Source of the DNA: Deltaproteobacteria bacterium
GTDB lineage: Bacteria > Desulfobacterota > Desulfobacteria > C00003060
Assembly (NCBI GenBank): GCA_030667105.1
Contig: DAOUWN010000165.1
Coordinates: 1-5,639 of the forward strand
Reading direction: 5' to 3'
DNA: 5,639 bases
Shown here: piece by piece, positions 1 to 5,257 of the stretch
Layout of the letters: every line of letters begins with the position of its first letter
How positions within the stretch are numbered: position 1 is the stretch's first letter
The notes under the pieces: generated by a model
The model's database searches: none
Told to the model about the DNA's origin: nothing
What the model saw: the letters and a program-made list of their open reading frames with translations, nothing else
Program-made: the position numbers and the translations under genes

Positions 1-2
1 AT

Positions 3-140
3 GAGTTAAGGAGTGCAGAGAATTTGCTTGATGGTCTCATTGACAAGTTGGCGTCCAATATTGCTCCGCTCAGATTCCGGCCTGTCCGGATTGGTTTTGG
101 AGGTGGTGATGACGTATGTGCCCAAGATTCTGATAGTTGA
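3..140 (+). CDS. Possible 3' end of an upstream gene, partial, unknown product
   Basis: The frame that starts at base 3 is open from the window edge to a TGA at 138-140. It gives about 45 residues, including a stretch reading ENLLDGLIDKLASNIAPLRF followed by PVRIGFGGGDD. This looks more protein-like than the competing frame of the kinase gene, which would read through the same bases. If real, it is the C-terminus of a protein beginning outside the window and it overlaps the kinase start at 109 by 32 bases, with the kinase ribosome binding site inside its glycine-rich tail. I do not recognise the family. An alternative is that the upstream gene ends at the TAA at 7-9 in frame 1 and that this stretch is non-coding. 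Confidence 0.33.
   Translation, partial: ELRSAENLLDGLIDKLASNIAPLRFRPVRIGFGGGDDVCAQDSDS
99..104 (+). promoter_or_regulatory. Ribosome binding site that fixes the kinase start
   Basis: GGAGGT lies 4 bases before the ATG at 109. This strong Shine-Dalgarno match selects the ATG at 109 over earlier in-frame starts (GTG at 13, ATG at 31), which would add an N-terminal tail not expected ahead of a receiver domain. Confidence 0.75.
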
Positions 141-1329
141 TGATGAGCCTCTTATGTGCAGTAGCTTGCAGTTTTTGTTAAGCAAGCACGGGCTTGAGAC
201 CCAAATTAGCCATAGTGGCAGGGAGGCTATGGAATCCTTTGCGAGAGAGGTTTTTGACGTTGTGCTGCTGGACATTCAGATGCCTGATATGAACGGGCTT
301 GAACTTATGGACCATATGAGTAGCCAATGTCCTGGCACCTTTGTTGTTGTTATGACCGGCCATGCTTCTGTGGACTCGACTGTAGAATCTTTGAGGAGAG
401 GGGCCTTTGATTACCTCAGAAAGCCATTTGAGTATGAGGAACTGTTAAAGACAGTGAACAATGCCCTTAATCAGAAGAGACTGGAAATGGACCGCAAGCG
501 GGCTGAGGAGGAACTGCGAAAAGCACACGAGGAGCTTGAAAGACGCGTTAAAGAGCGAACTGCCGAACTGGCAAAGGCCAACGAGCGACTGAGACGGGAA
601 GTAGAAGAGCGAAAACAGGCAGAGAAAGAACTTCAAAGCATCAACGAGGAGGTGAAGGATTTTGCCCGCGTTGTCTCCCATGACCTGAAAAACCCCATTA
701 TTTCCGTGTTGGGTTTTTCTTCTCGCTTGGTCAAGCACCATCGAGATAAATTGGGGGAGAAGGGCCTGAGCTACCTTCAACATATTGTGGCTAATGCCCG
801 CCGTATGGAGCTTCTGGTTTCAGACCTTCTGACGTTGTCCACAGTCGGCCGGGTAGTCCCTAGCTCCAGCGACATCTCCTCCGGTGAGATAGTAAGGAAC
901 GTATCGTCAAGTCTCCAAGCCAGATTGAGAGACAAGGGCATAGAGCTCGTTGTAGCGGAGGACCTTCCCACTATCTACTGCGACGGAGAAAGGATCCATC
1001 AGGTTTTTGAGAATTTGCTTGTAAATGCTATCAAGTTTATTGGGGATACCGAGGCCCCAAAGATCGAGATCGGCTACGGTGACGGGGGTGGTTTCCATCA
1101 TTTCTATTTAAGGGATAATGGTATTGGGATTGATCGAAAAAACCATCGGAAGATATTTGAGAAGTTCTTGCGGCTAAGAGAAATCGAAGATGAAGAAGGG
1201 ACAGGCTTAGGCCTGCCGATTGTTGAAAGGATTGTGAACAACTGCGGCGGAAAGGTCTGGGTGGAGTCTGAAAAAAGGGAGGGCGCAACTTTCTGTTTTA
1301 CCCTGCCTAAGGTATTGGCCGAGAAATGA
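109..1329 (+). CDS. Hybrid two-component protein: receiver, coiled coil, histidine kinase
   Basis: A 406-residue soluble signalling protein. Residues 1-120 form a response-regulator receiver: acidic pair D11/D12, phosphoacceptor D55 in LLDIQMP, T83 and K105-P106. A charged heptad-like coiled coil rich in E, K and R spans about 122-182. A HisKA dimerisation domain follows, with the phosphorylated histidine at H191 in VSHDLKNP. The HATPase domain carries the N box (N302, N306), G1 box (D336-N-G-I-G340), F box (F350-E-K-F353) and G2 box (G364-T-G-L-G368). All catalytic residues appear intact. There is no transmembrane segment, PAS or GAF domain, so the receiver itself is the likely input and the protein probably relays phosphate from another kinase in the cytoplasm. 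No output regulator is in the window. The stop overlaps the next gene's ATG by 4 bases, suggesting translational coupling. Confidence 0.95.
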   Translation: MTYVPKILIVDDEPLMCSSLQFLLSKHGLETQISHSGREAMESFAREVFDVVLLDIQMPDMNGLELMDHMSSQCPGTFVVVMTGHASVDSTVESLRRGAFDYLRKPFEYEELLKTVNNALNQKRLEMDRKRAEEELRKAHEELERRVKERTAELAKANERLRREVEERKQAEKELQSINEEVKDFARVVSHDLKNPIISVLGFSSRLVKHHRDKLGEKGLSYLQHIVANARRMELLVSDLLTLSTVGRVVPSSSDISSGEIVRNVSSSLQARLRDKGIELVVAEDLPTIYCDGERIHQVFENLLVNAIKFIGDTEAPKIEIGYGDGGGFHHFYLRDNGIGIDRKNHRKIFEKFLRLREIEDEEGTGLGLPIVERIVNNCGGKVWVESEKREGATFCFTLPKVLAEK

Positions 1330-1628
1330 ACAAGTACGAGAAAATTACTGAGGCAAGAAAGCTGCTTGAATTGCCTGAACGGGCAAGCATAGAAGAGATT
1401 AAGGCCAACTACAGAAATTTGGTCAAGGCATGGCATCCGGACAGATGTAAGGAAGCCAAGGAGAAATGCACAGAAAGGACGGCCAGGATTGTTGCTGCAT
1501 ATGGGATCATAATTGAGTATTGTAATCATTATAGATTCTCCTTTTCCAAAGAAGAAGTAATGAATCATCTCTCAGAAGAGGAATGGTGGCTTGATCGTTT
1601 TGGCAACGATCCATTGTGGCACAAATAG
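1326..1628 (+). CDS. Small J-domain (DnaJ-like) protein
   Basis: A 100-residue protein that is mostly one J domain (about residues 5-65). The helix II to III loop carries the invariant HPD motif at 37-39, preceded by IEEIKANYRNLVKAW, the usual helix II pattern. J domains stimulate the ATPase of Hsp70 (DnaK), so this is probably a client-specific co-chaperone in the cytoplasm. It lacks the Gly/Phe linker, zinc-finger and C-terminal peptide-binding domains of full DnaJ, so it is not the housekeeping gene. The tail (about 66-100) is acidic and aromatic, with two adjacent tryptophans, and may bind a partner. The ATG sits in an ATGA overlap with the kinase stop and has only a weak, distant AAGG upstream, so translation probably depends on the kinase gene. 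The client is unknown. Confidence 0.88.
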   Translation: MNKYEKITEARKLLELPERASIEEIKANYRNLVKAWHPDRCKEAKEKCTERTARIVAAYGIIIEYCNHYRFSFSKEEVMNHLSEEEWWLDRFGNDPLWHK

Positions 1629-1651
1629 CCGGCAAGGCAAAAGAGTCATCC

Positions 1652-2503
1652 ATGGATGAAAACGAGCGGGGTAGGAAGGTGCATATCCTGGTTAAAATTG
1701 CTTTAGGGATCCTTTTCTTATACCTCGCATATTGCTGCCTCCTTTTCCTTTTTCAACGACAGATTTTGTTTCCTCGCTGTCAGATTGCGGCACCTTCGGC
1801 AACGGCGGAGAAGATTGTAGGCTTGGAGAAGATTTGGTTAGATACGAGTTGCGGAAAGGTTGAGGCATGGTTTCTCTCTCCGGCCCAGGATCACGGCGCT
1901 GAGCCTGTGCCGGTAGTGATTTTTGCTCATGGCAATGCAGAGTTAATTGACTTCTGGCCCCAAGAACTCAAGAGGTTTACGTCTTTTGGGATTGGCGTAC
2001 TGCTTGTCGAGTATCCCGGTTATGGTCGCTCCAAAGGAAGTCCGTCCCAAAGCAATATTACTGAAACATTCGTGGCAGCTTATGATGCTCTCGTTAAACG
2101 AAAGGATGTCGATTCCGCCAGGATCGTTTTGTTCGGACGTTCCCTTGGCGGCGGCGTGGTCTGCGCGCTTGCTGCAGAGCGACCTTCTGCGGCCCTTATT
2201 CTTCTATCCAGTTTTATCAGTGTCAGGGCATGTGCGTCGAGTTTTCTGGTGCCCGGCTTTCTTGTGCTGGACCCGTTTGACAATCTTCGAGTTGTCAAGT
2301 CTTACTCCGGTCCGGTCCTCGTAATCCACGGGAGAAATGACAATCTTATTGCATACAAGCATGGAGTTGCCCTTTGCCGGGCGGCGCAACACGGCGAAAT
2401 GCTCACCTATGAGTGCAGTCACAACGACTGCCCGCCAAGTTGGGACACATTCTGGAGAGACATCAAGTCATTTCTCATAAAGGCCGAAATCATTGACACT
2501 TGA
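1652..2503 (+). CDS. Membrane-anchored alpha/beta hydrolase (BEM46/ABHD17-like)
   Basis: A 283-residue serine hydrolase. Residues 10-34 form one hydrophobic N-terminal segment, probably a membrane anchor, with the catalytic domain beyond it. HGNAE at 93-97 is the usual oxyanion-region motif. The VEYPGYGRSKG stretch (119-129) and the nucleophile elbow G162-R-S164-L-G166 are typical of the BEM46 group. D230 in HGRND and H257 in CSHND complete a Ser-Asp-His triad. The substrate cannot be told from sequence; esterase or thioesterase activity is likely. I chose the ATG at 1652, 23 bases after the J-domain gene, because a weak AAGAG lies before it. A GTG at 1616 would add 12 residues and overlap the upstream gene by 13 bases, but no Shine-Dalgarno precedes it. 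This is the last gene of the plus-strand group. Confidence 0.9.
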   Translation: MDENERGRKVHILVKIALGILFLYLAYCCLLFLFQRQILFPRCQIAAPSATAEKIVGLEKIWLDTSCGKVEAWFLSPAQDHGAEPVPVVIFAHGNAELIDFWPQELKRFTSFGIGVLLVEYPGYGRSKGSPSQSNITETFVAAYDALVKRKDVDSARIVLFGRSLGGGVVCALAAERPSAALILLSSFISVRACASSFLVPGFLVLDPFDNLRVVKSYSGPVLVIHGRNDNLIAYKHGVALCRAAQHGEMLTYECSHNDCPPSWDTFWRDIKSFLIKAEIIDT

Positions 2504-2570
2504 CGGACCGACAAAAAGCCTGAATCTTCCCGATGTAACAGGGGGAGATGAGGTAATAGCCCGTCTAACT

Positions 2571-2582
2571 CCTAATGTTGCA
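2571..2582 (+). repeat. Left terminal inverted repeat
   Basis: CCTAATGTTGCA. It pairs as an inverted copy with 2814-2825, with one mismatch at the sixth base. Confidence 0.6.
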
Positions 2583-2706
2583 TAAACAACATGGCAACAG
2601 AAGGCAAAAACCAAGAATAACATATGGCTGAGCATTCATGATGCATTGTTCACAAATCCACCGAGAATGACATCCATGAAAAGCGAAAAACCTGCCATGT
2701 TGTTTA
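2583..2706. repeat. Internal 14-bp perfect inverted repeat
   Basis: TAAACAACATGGCA at 2583-2596 is exactly reverse-complementary to 2693-2706, with 96 bases between the arms. The left arm directly abuts the left terminal repeat. A second shorter pair, 9 bp at 2745-2753 and 2777-2785 with a 23-base loop, lies in the other half. Together they suggest the element can fold as DNA or RNA. The arms are too far apart for a simple terminator. Confidence 0.6.
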
Positions 2707-2818
2707 CCCTTCGGGAAAGCCGATGATACCGCATCTCCTGCGTTGTCAAGGGTTCGCGGTAAACTACTACAGCTTCACCCTTGACGTCTTGGATCTGCGG
2801 CATCCTCGACTTTTGCAA
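2636..2818 (-). CDS. Doubtful 60-residue ORF inside the small element
   Basis: A 60-codon minus-strand frame starts at a TTG within the right terminal repeat and ends at TGA 2636-2638. The N-terminal two thirds are polar and basic. The C-terminal part, NNMAGFSLFMDVILGGFVNN, is hydrophobic like a short membrane helix. No Shine-Dalgarno sequence precedes the TTG. It matches nothing I recognise, including the usual transposase C-termini. It may be a remnant of a longer element gene or a chance frame; I lean towards non-functional. Confidence 0.18.
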   Translation of the reverse strand: MQKSRMPQIQDVKGEAVVVYREPLTTQEMRYHRLSRRVNNMAGFSLFMDVILGGFVNNAS

Positions 2819-2825
2819 CGTTAGG
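2814..2825 (-). repeat. Right terminal inverted repeat
   Basis: On the minus strand this reads CCTAACGTTGCA, the inverted partner of 2571-2582. The TTG inside it is the only early start of the 60-codon minus-strand ORF. Confidence 0.6.
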
Positions 2826-2850
2826 GTAACTTCATGGCATGGTTATATGG

Positions 2851-3333
2851 TTAATCAGATAATGCCTCAATTACTTGGCCCCGGGATGTAAACGAAATTC
2901 CTTGCTTTGATTTGGTACCGATCATTATGGATTCAATTATCGGGGGATTACCCTTATGTTCTGACTTCCACTTAACGATAAAATTGGCACCCGACCCACC
3001 AGTTCTGTCTGATTCCATTATTACAAACCTATGTGAAGCCATGGCATTTAGCTTAATTGGTTGTTCTATATATCTTTTTTGGAGCTTACCGTCGCAATTG
3101 TAATAGTCTACTATGCTTATTGTTATTGGGCGTTTTGGATTCGTGTTTCTAATGCTCAGTGTTACTGTTAAATCGAAAGAGTGTCCTTTGCTTCCACTAT
3201 AAATGTGCGAATAGACTGGAACATAAACGGTTTGTCCTTTTGAAAAGTTAATATTAGATTGTGCCCAAGCCGCATTGAATAAGAAAAAAACAAGGGAAAT
3301 CATTATGGAAAGTTTTACTAAATAGTTTTTCAT
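2851..3333 (-). CDS. Secreted DUF3124 protein
   Basis: A 160-residue protein with a clear signal peptide: K2, K7, a hydrophobic core at about 8-22 and a likely signal peptidase I site A-W-A24 before Q25. The mature part matches DUF3124 as I know it: GQTVYVPVYSHIYSG near its start, then LTVTLSIRNTNP, a VDYYNCDGKL segment, GGSGANFIVKW and a closing GTKSKQGISFTSRG. The family has no assigned biochemical role; the pattern suggests a beta-rich export-side domain. The ATG at 3333 follows GGAGGAG by 7 bases, so I prefer it to an earlier TTG at 3354. It begins 17 bases after the rmlD stop and is probably the last gene of that operon. It is visibly AT-rich (hand count at 3121-3240: 46 of 120 G+C), unlike the rml genes, which hints at separate acquisition. 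Confidence 0.85.
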   Translation of the reverse strand: MKNYLVKLSIMISLVFFLFNAAWAQSNINFSKGQTVYVPVYSHIYSGSKGHSFDLTVTLSIRNTNPKRPITISIVDYYNCDGKLQKRYIEQPIKLNAMASHRFVIMESDRTGGSGANFIVKWKSEHKGNPPIIESIMIGTKSKQGISFTSRGQVIEALSD

Positions 3334-3340
3334 CCTTTGA

Positions 3341-3347
3341 CTCCTCC
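3341..3347 (-). promoter_or_regulatory. Ribosome binding site of the DUF3124 gene
   Basis: On the minus strand this is GGAGGAG, 7 bases before the ATG at 3333. It sits across the short gap after the rmlD stop and decides the start against the upstream TTG. Confidence 0.7.
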
Positions 3348-3350
3348 ATT

Positions 3351-4193
3351 TCAAATCATATCAATGAAATGCTGCAAAGACTCCTGCCACGGCATGGGCT
3401 CATAGCCGGAGCATAGAGTGAAGAGGCTGGTGTCAAGCACAGAGTATTGAGGTCTCTTGGCAGGGCGGGCAAATTCCTGGCTGGTAGTTGGTTCGATTTC
3501 TTTGTGGATCCCCCATGTCTTCAGGATCTGACTGGCAAATTCGTACCAGTTGATGCCGCCGTCGGTTTGGTCTGTGAGATGGTACACACCAAAATTGCCT
3601 GTACAGATCAGTCTCAAGATTCCTTGGGCCAAGTTGACGGTCCATGTCGGGGACATCTGCTGATCTTGAACGACCCTCAGGGTTTGCTCCTTTTCTGCCA
3701 GCCGGAGAATAGTGTAGACGAAGTTGGCGCCATTCTTGCCGTAGAGTGAGCTCGTCCGGATGAGGTAGTATCGGTTGAGAATGGAGCGCACGAATGTCTC
3801 ACCAGCCAGTTTCGATGCCCCATACGCACTAACTGGACAAGGCAGATCAAAGGGTTGGTAAGGCTCAGTTGATTTCCCGTCAAATACGTAATCAGTGCTG
3901 ATGTGACAAAGCGCACATCCATATTCCTGACAGGCCAGAGCCAATTGTTGGACCCCGTTTGCATTGACAAGAAACGCCTGCTCCTTGTCCTTTTCTGCCT
4001 CGTCGACCTGGCTGTATGCAGCACAGTTTACTATAAGGTCCGGCCTAATCTCTCCCACAACGTCAAAGACATTTTTTTTGTCAGTGATGTCCAGTCCATC
4101 CACGCCCAGGGAAGTTGTTTCATGTTCCTTTGAAATGATCGGAATCAGGTCATGGGCCAACATCCCCTTGGAACCAGCAACCAGGACCTTCAT
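3351..4193 (-). CDS. rmlD: dTDP-4-dehydrorhamnose reductase
   Basis: A 280-residue cytoplasmic extended short-chain dehydrogenase that reduces dTDP-4-dehydro-L-rhamnose with NAD(P)H, the last step of dTDP-L-rhamnose synthesis. The N-terminal nucleotide-binding loop is G7-S-K-G10-M-L-A13, where alanine takes the place of the third glycine often seen. Family hallmarks are VNCAAYSQVDEAE at 55-67, HISTDYVFDG at 97-106 (T100, D101) and the catalytic pair Y124 and K128 in YGASK. The C-terminal part contains the expected RPQYSVLDT substrate-domain motif. The length is close to the usual 285-300. The ATG overlaps the rmlB stop by 4 bases (ATGA), and GGAG lies 6 bases before it, so the two are probably translated together. 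The sibling family of 4-reductases for other 6-deoxysugars is possible, but the neighbours favour rhamnose. Confidence 0.93.
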   Translation of the reverse strand: MKVLVAGSKGMLAHDLIPIISKEHETTSLGVDGLDITDKKNVFDVVGEIRPDLIVNCAAYSQVDEAEKDKEQAFLVNANGVQQLALACQEYGCALCHISTDYVFDGKSTEPYQPFDLPCPVSAYGASKLAGETFVRSILNRYYLIRTSSLYGKNGANFVYTILRLAEKEQTLRVVQDQQMSPTWTVNLAQGILRLICTGNFGVYHLTDQTDGGINWYEFASQILKTWGIHKEIEPTTSQEFARPAKRPQYSVLDTSLFTLCSGYEPMPWQESLQHFIDMI

Positions 4194-5227
4194 GATTTGC
4201 TCCAGAACCCCTTGCTTTCCTTAGAGAGCCTTTCCTTCAGAGGTCTCCACCACCATTCATTGGCATGGTACCAGGCTACAGTTTCCTCGATACCCTTTTC
4301 GAAACCCATCTCCGGTTCCCATCCCAGTTCTTTCTTAATTTTTGCGTTGTTTAATGCGTACCGCAAGTCATGTCCCGGTCGATCTTCAACGAACTTCAGA
4401 GACGATTCTTCCCTGTTAGATAAGGACAAGAGATGTCGTGCCACATCGATGTTGCGCTTTTCGGTTTCTCCTCCCACATTATAGGCCTCTCCGGGGCTTC
4501 CCTTTTGGAGGATAGCATCCACTGCCCGACAAGTGTCTGTGACAAAAATCCAGTCCCGGACGTTCAAGCCCTTCCCGTAAATCGGCAGAGGCTTGTCTTC
4601 AATCAGGTTAGTGATCATGAGGGGAATGAATTTTTCCGGATATTGGCAAGGTCCATAATTGTTAGATGGTCGCACGATCAAGACCGGCAGGCCGTATGTT
4701 TCAAAATAGGCCCGTGCAAGAAGATCAGCGCCCGCCTTTGTGGCCGAATATGGGGAGTTGGGCCGCAAAGGGCTCTCTTCGGAAAAAGTCCCTTCCTGGC
4801 CCAGGGTGCCGTAGACTTCGTCTGTTGAGATGTGTACAAACCGGAATGCCTGATCTCGCGAAAGGGTTTCTGTCCAGTATTGAGTAGCAGTTTCAAGCAA
4901 GACGTGGGTCCCCTCAACGTTGGTTTGAACAAAATCCTTTGCTCTTGCGATGGATCTGTCCACATGGGATTCCGCAGCGAAATGAATAACGGCCTGAATA
5001 CGATTTTCTCGCATCACTGAACTGACAAGGTTCTCATCCCTTATATCTCCGCGGACAAAACGATAGCGGGGATTGTCACTCATTGTCTTTAGATTATCAG
5101 GGTTGCCCGAATAAGTGAGCTTATCCAGGTTGATAAATTCATATTCGGGCCGGGCCGCGGCCATGTAATGGATGAAGTTTGAGCCGATAAAGCCGCAGCC
5201 CCCTGTAATCAACACCGCTTTTTTCAA
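4190..5227 (-). CDS. rmlB: dTDP-glucose 4,6-dehydratase
   Basis: A 345-residue cytoplasmic extended short-chain dehydrogenase that converts dTDP-glucose to dTDP-4-keto-6-deoxyglucose using tightly bound NAD+. It shows the NAD loop G9-G-C-G12-F-I-G15, the HFAAESHVDRS stretch at 82-92, the catalytic HISTDEVYG segment (T135, D136, E137) and Y160/K164 in YSATK. RPSNNYGP follows at about 191-198 and the substrate-binding NVRDWIFV motif is present. The length is normal for RmlB. The start is a TTG at 5225-5227, giving MKKAVLITGG, the expected N-terminus; an in-frame TGA just upstream leaves no ATG option. AAGGGG lies 10 bases before the start, and AGGT directly before it. The gene follows rmlA by 30 bases and overlaps rmlD by 4. 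A few extra residues at the C-terminus, rich in tryptophan and lysine, are not family-defining. Confidence 0.96.
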   Translation of the reverse strand: MKKAVLITGGCGFIGSNFIHYMAAARPEYEFINLDKLTYSGNPDNLKTMSDNPRYRFVRGDIRDENLVSSVMRENRIQAVIHFAAESHVDRSIARAKDFVQTNVEGTHVLLETATQYWTETLSRDQAFRFVHISTDEVYGTLGQEGTFSEESPLRPNSPYSATKAGADLLARAYFETYGLPVLIVRPSNNYGPCQYPEKFIPLMITNLIEDKPLPIYGKGLNVRDWIFVTDTCRAVDAILQKGSPGEAYNVGGETEKRNIDVARHLLSLSNREESSLKFVEDRPGHDLRYALNNAKIKKELGWEPEMGFEKGIEETVAWYHANEWWWRPLKERLSKESKGFWSKS

Positions 5228-5257
5228 ACCTAATCTACCCCTTCAAAGAGAGTCATG

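Larger units (their letters stand above)
2570..2826. mobile_element. Candidate miniature inverted-repeat element or IS remnant
   Basis: This 257-bp unit fills most of the 347-base gap between the two convergent gene groups. Its ends are inverted copies of CCTAAYGTTGCA, matching at 11 of 12 positions, and the similarity continues weakly inward. Directly outside is TAAC on both sides (2566-2569 and 2827-2830), which would fit a 4-bp target duplication. If the flanking T at 2570 is counted instead, TAACT occurs on both sides with one extra base at the right. There is no transposase, so the unit would have to move in trans or be a decayed insertion sequence. Short ends beginning CC with 4-bp duplications recall families such as IS1380, but this is only a resemblance. 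The rest of the gap (2504-2569 and 2827-2850) shows no gene and no hairpin with a T run. Confidence 0.5.

Noticed and set aside
6..275. 89-codon minus-strand frame at the left edge
   Set aside because: It runs opposite the receiver-domain coding region. Its serine- and threonine-rich translation looks like an antisense shadow.
1947..2324. 125-codon plus-strand frame within the hydrolase gene
   Set aside because: It overlaps the hydrolase coding region, which carries an intact Ser-Asp-His triad. The second frame shows no domain of its own.
2504..2569. Possible terminator after the hydrolase gene
   Set aside because: I found no GC-rich stem followed by a T run here. The same was true on the minus strand just after the DUF3124 stop at 2851.
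2717..2756. Minus-strand promoter-like TTGACA (about 2743-2748) with TATCAT downstream
   Set aside because: The gap between the two hexamers is only 15 bases, short of the usual 16-18. The sequence lies inside the small element, with no clear gene start downstream.
3725..3740. Sigma-54-like motif on the plus strand, TGGCGC-N5-TTGCC with correct spacing
   Set aside because: It lies inside the rmlD coding sequence on the antisense strand with no gene downstream of it, and one half departs from the TGGCAC consensus. A chance match is more likely.
3447..3749. 100-codon plus-strand frame opposite rmlD
   Set aside because: It is fully covered by the well-supported rmlD gene and its translation resembles no known protein. 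Similar antisense frames opposite rmlD and rmlB (for example 4433-4828) were rejected for the same reason.
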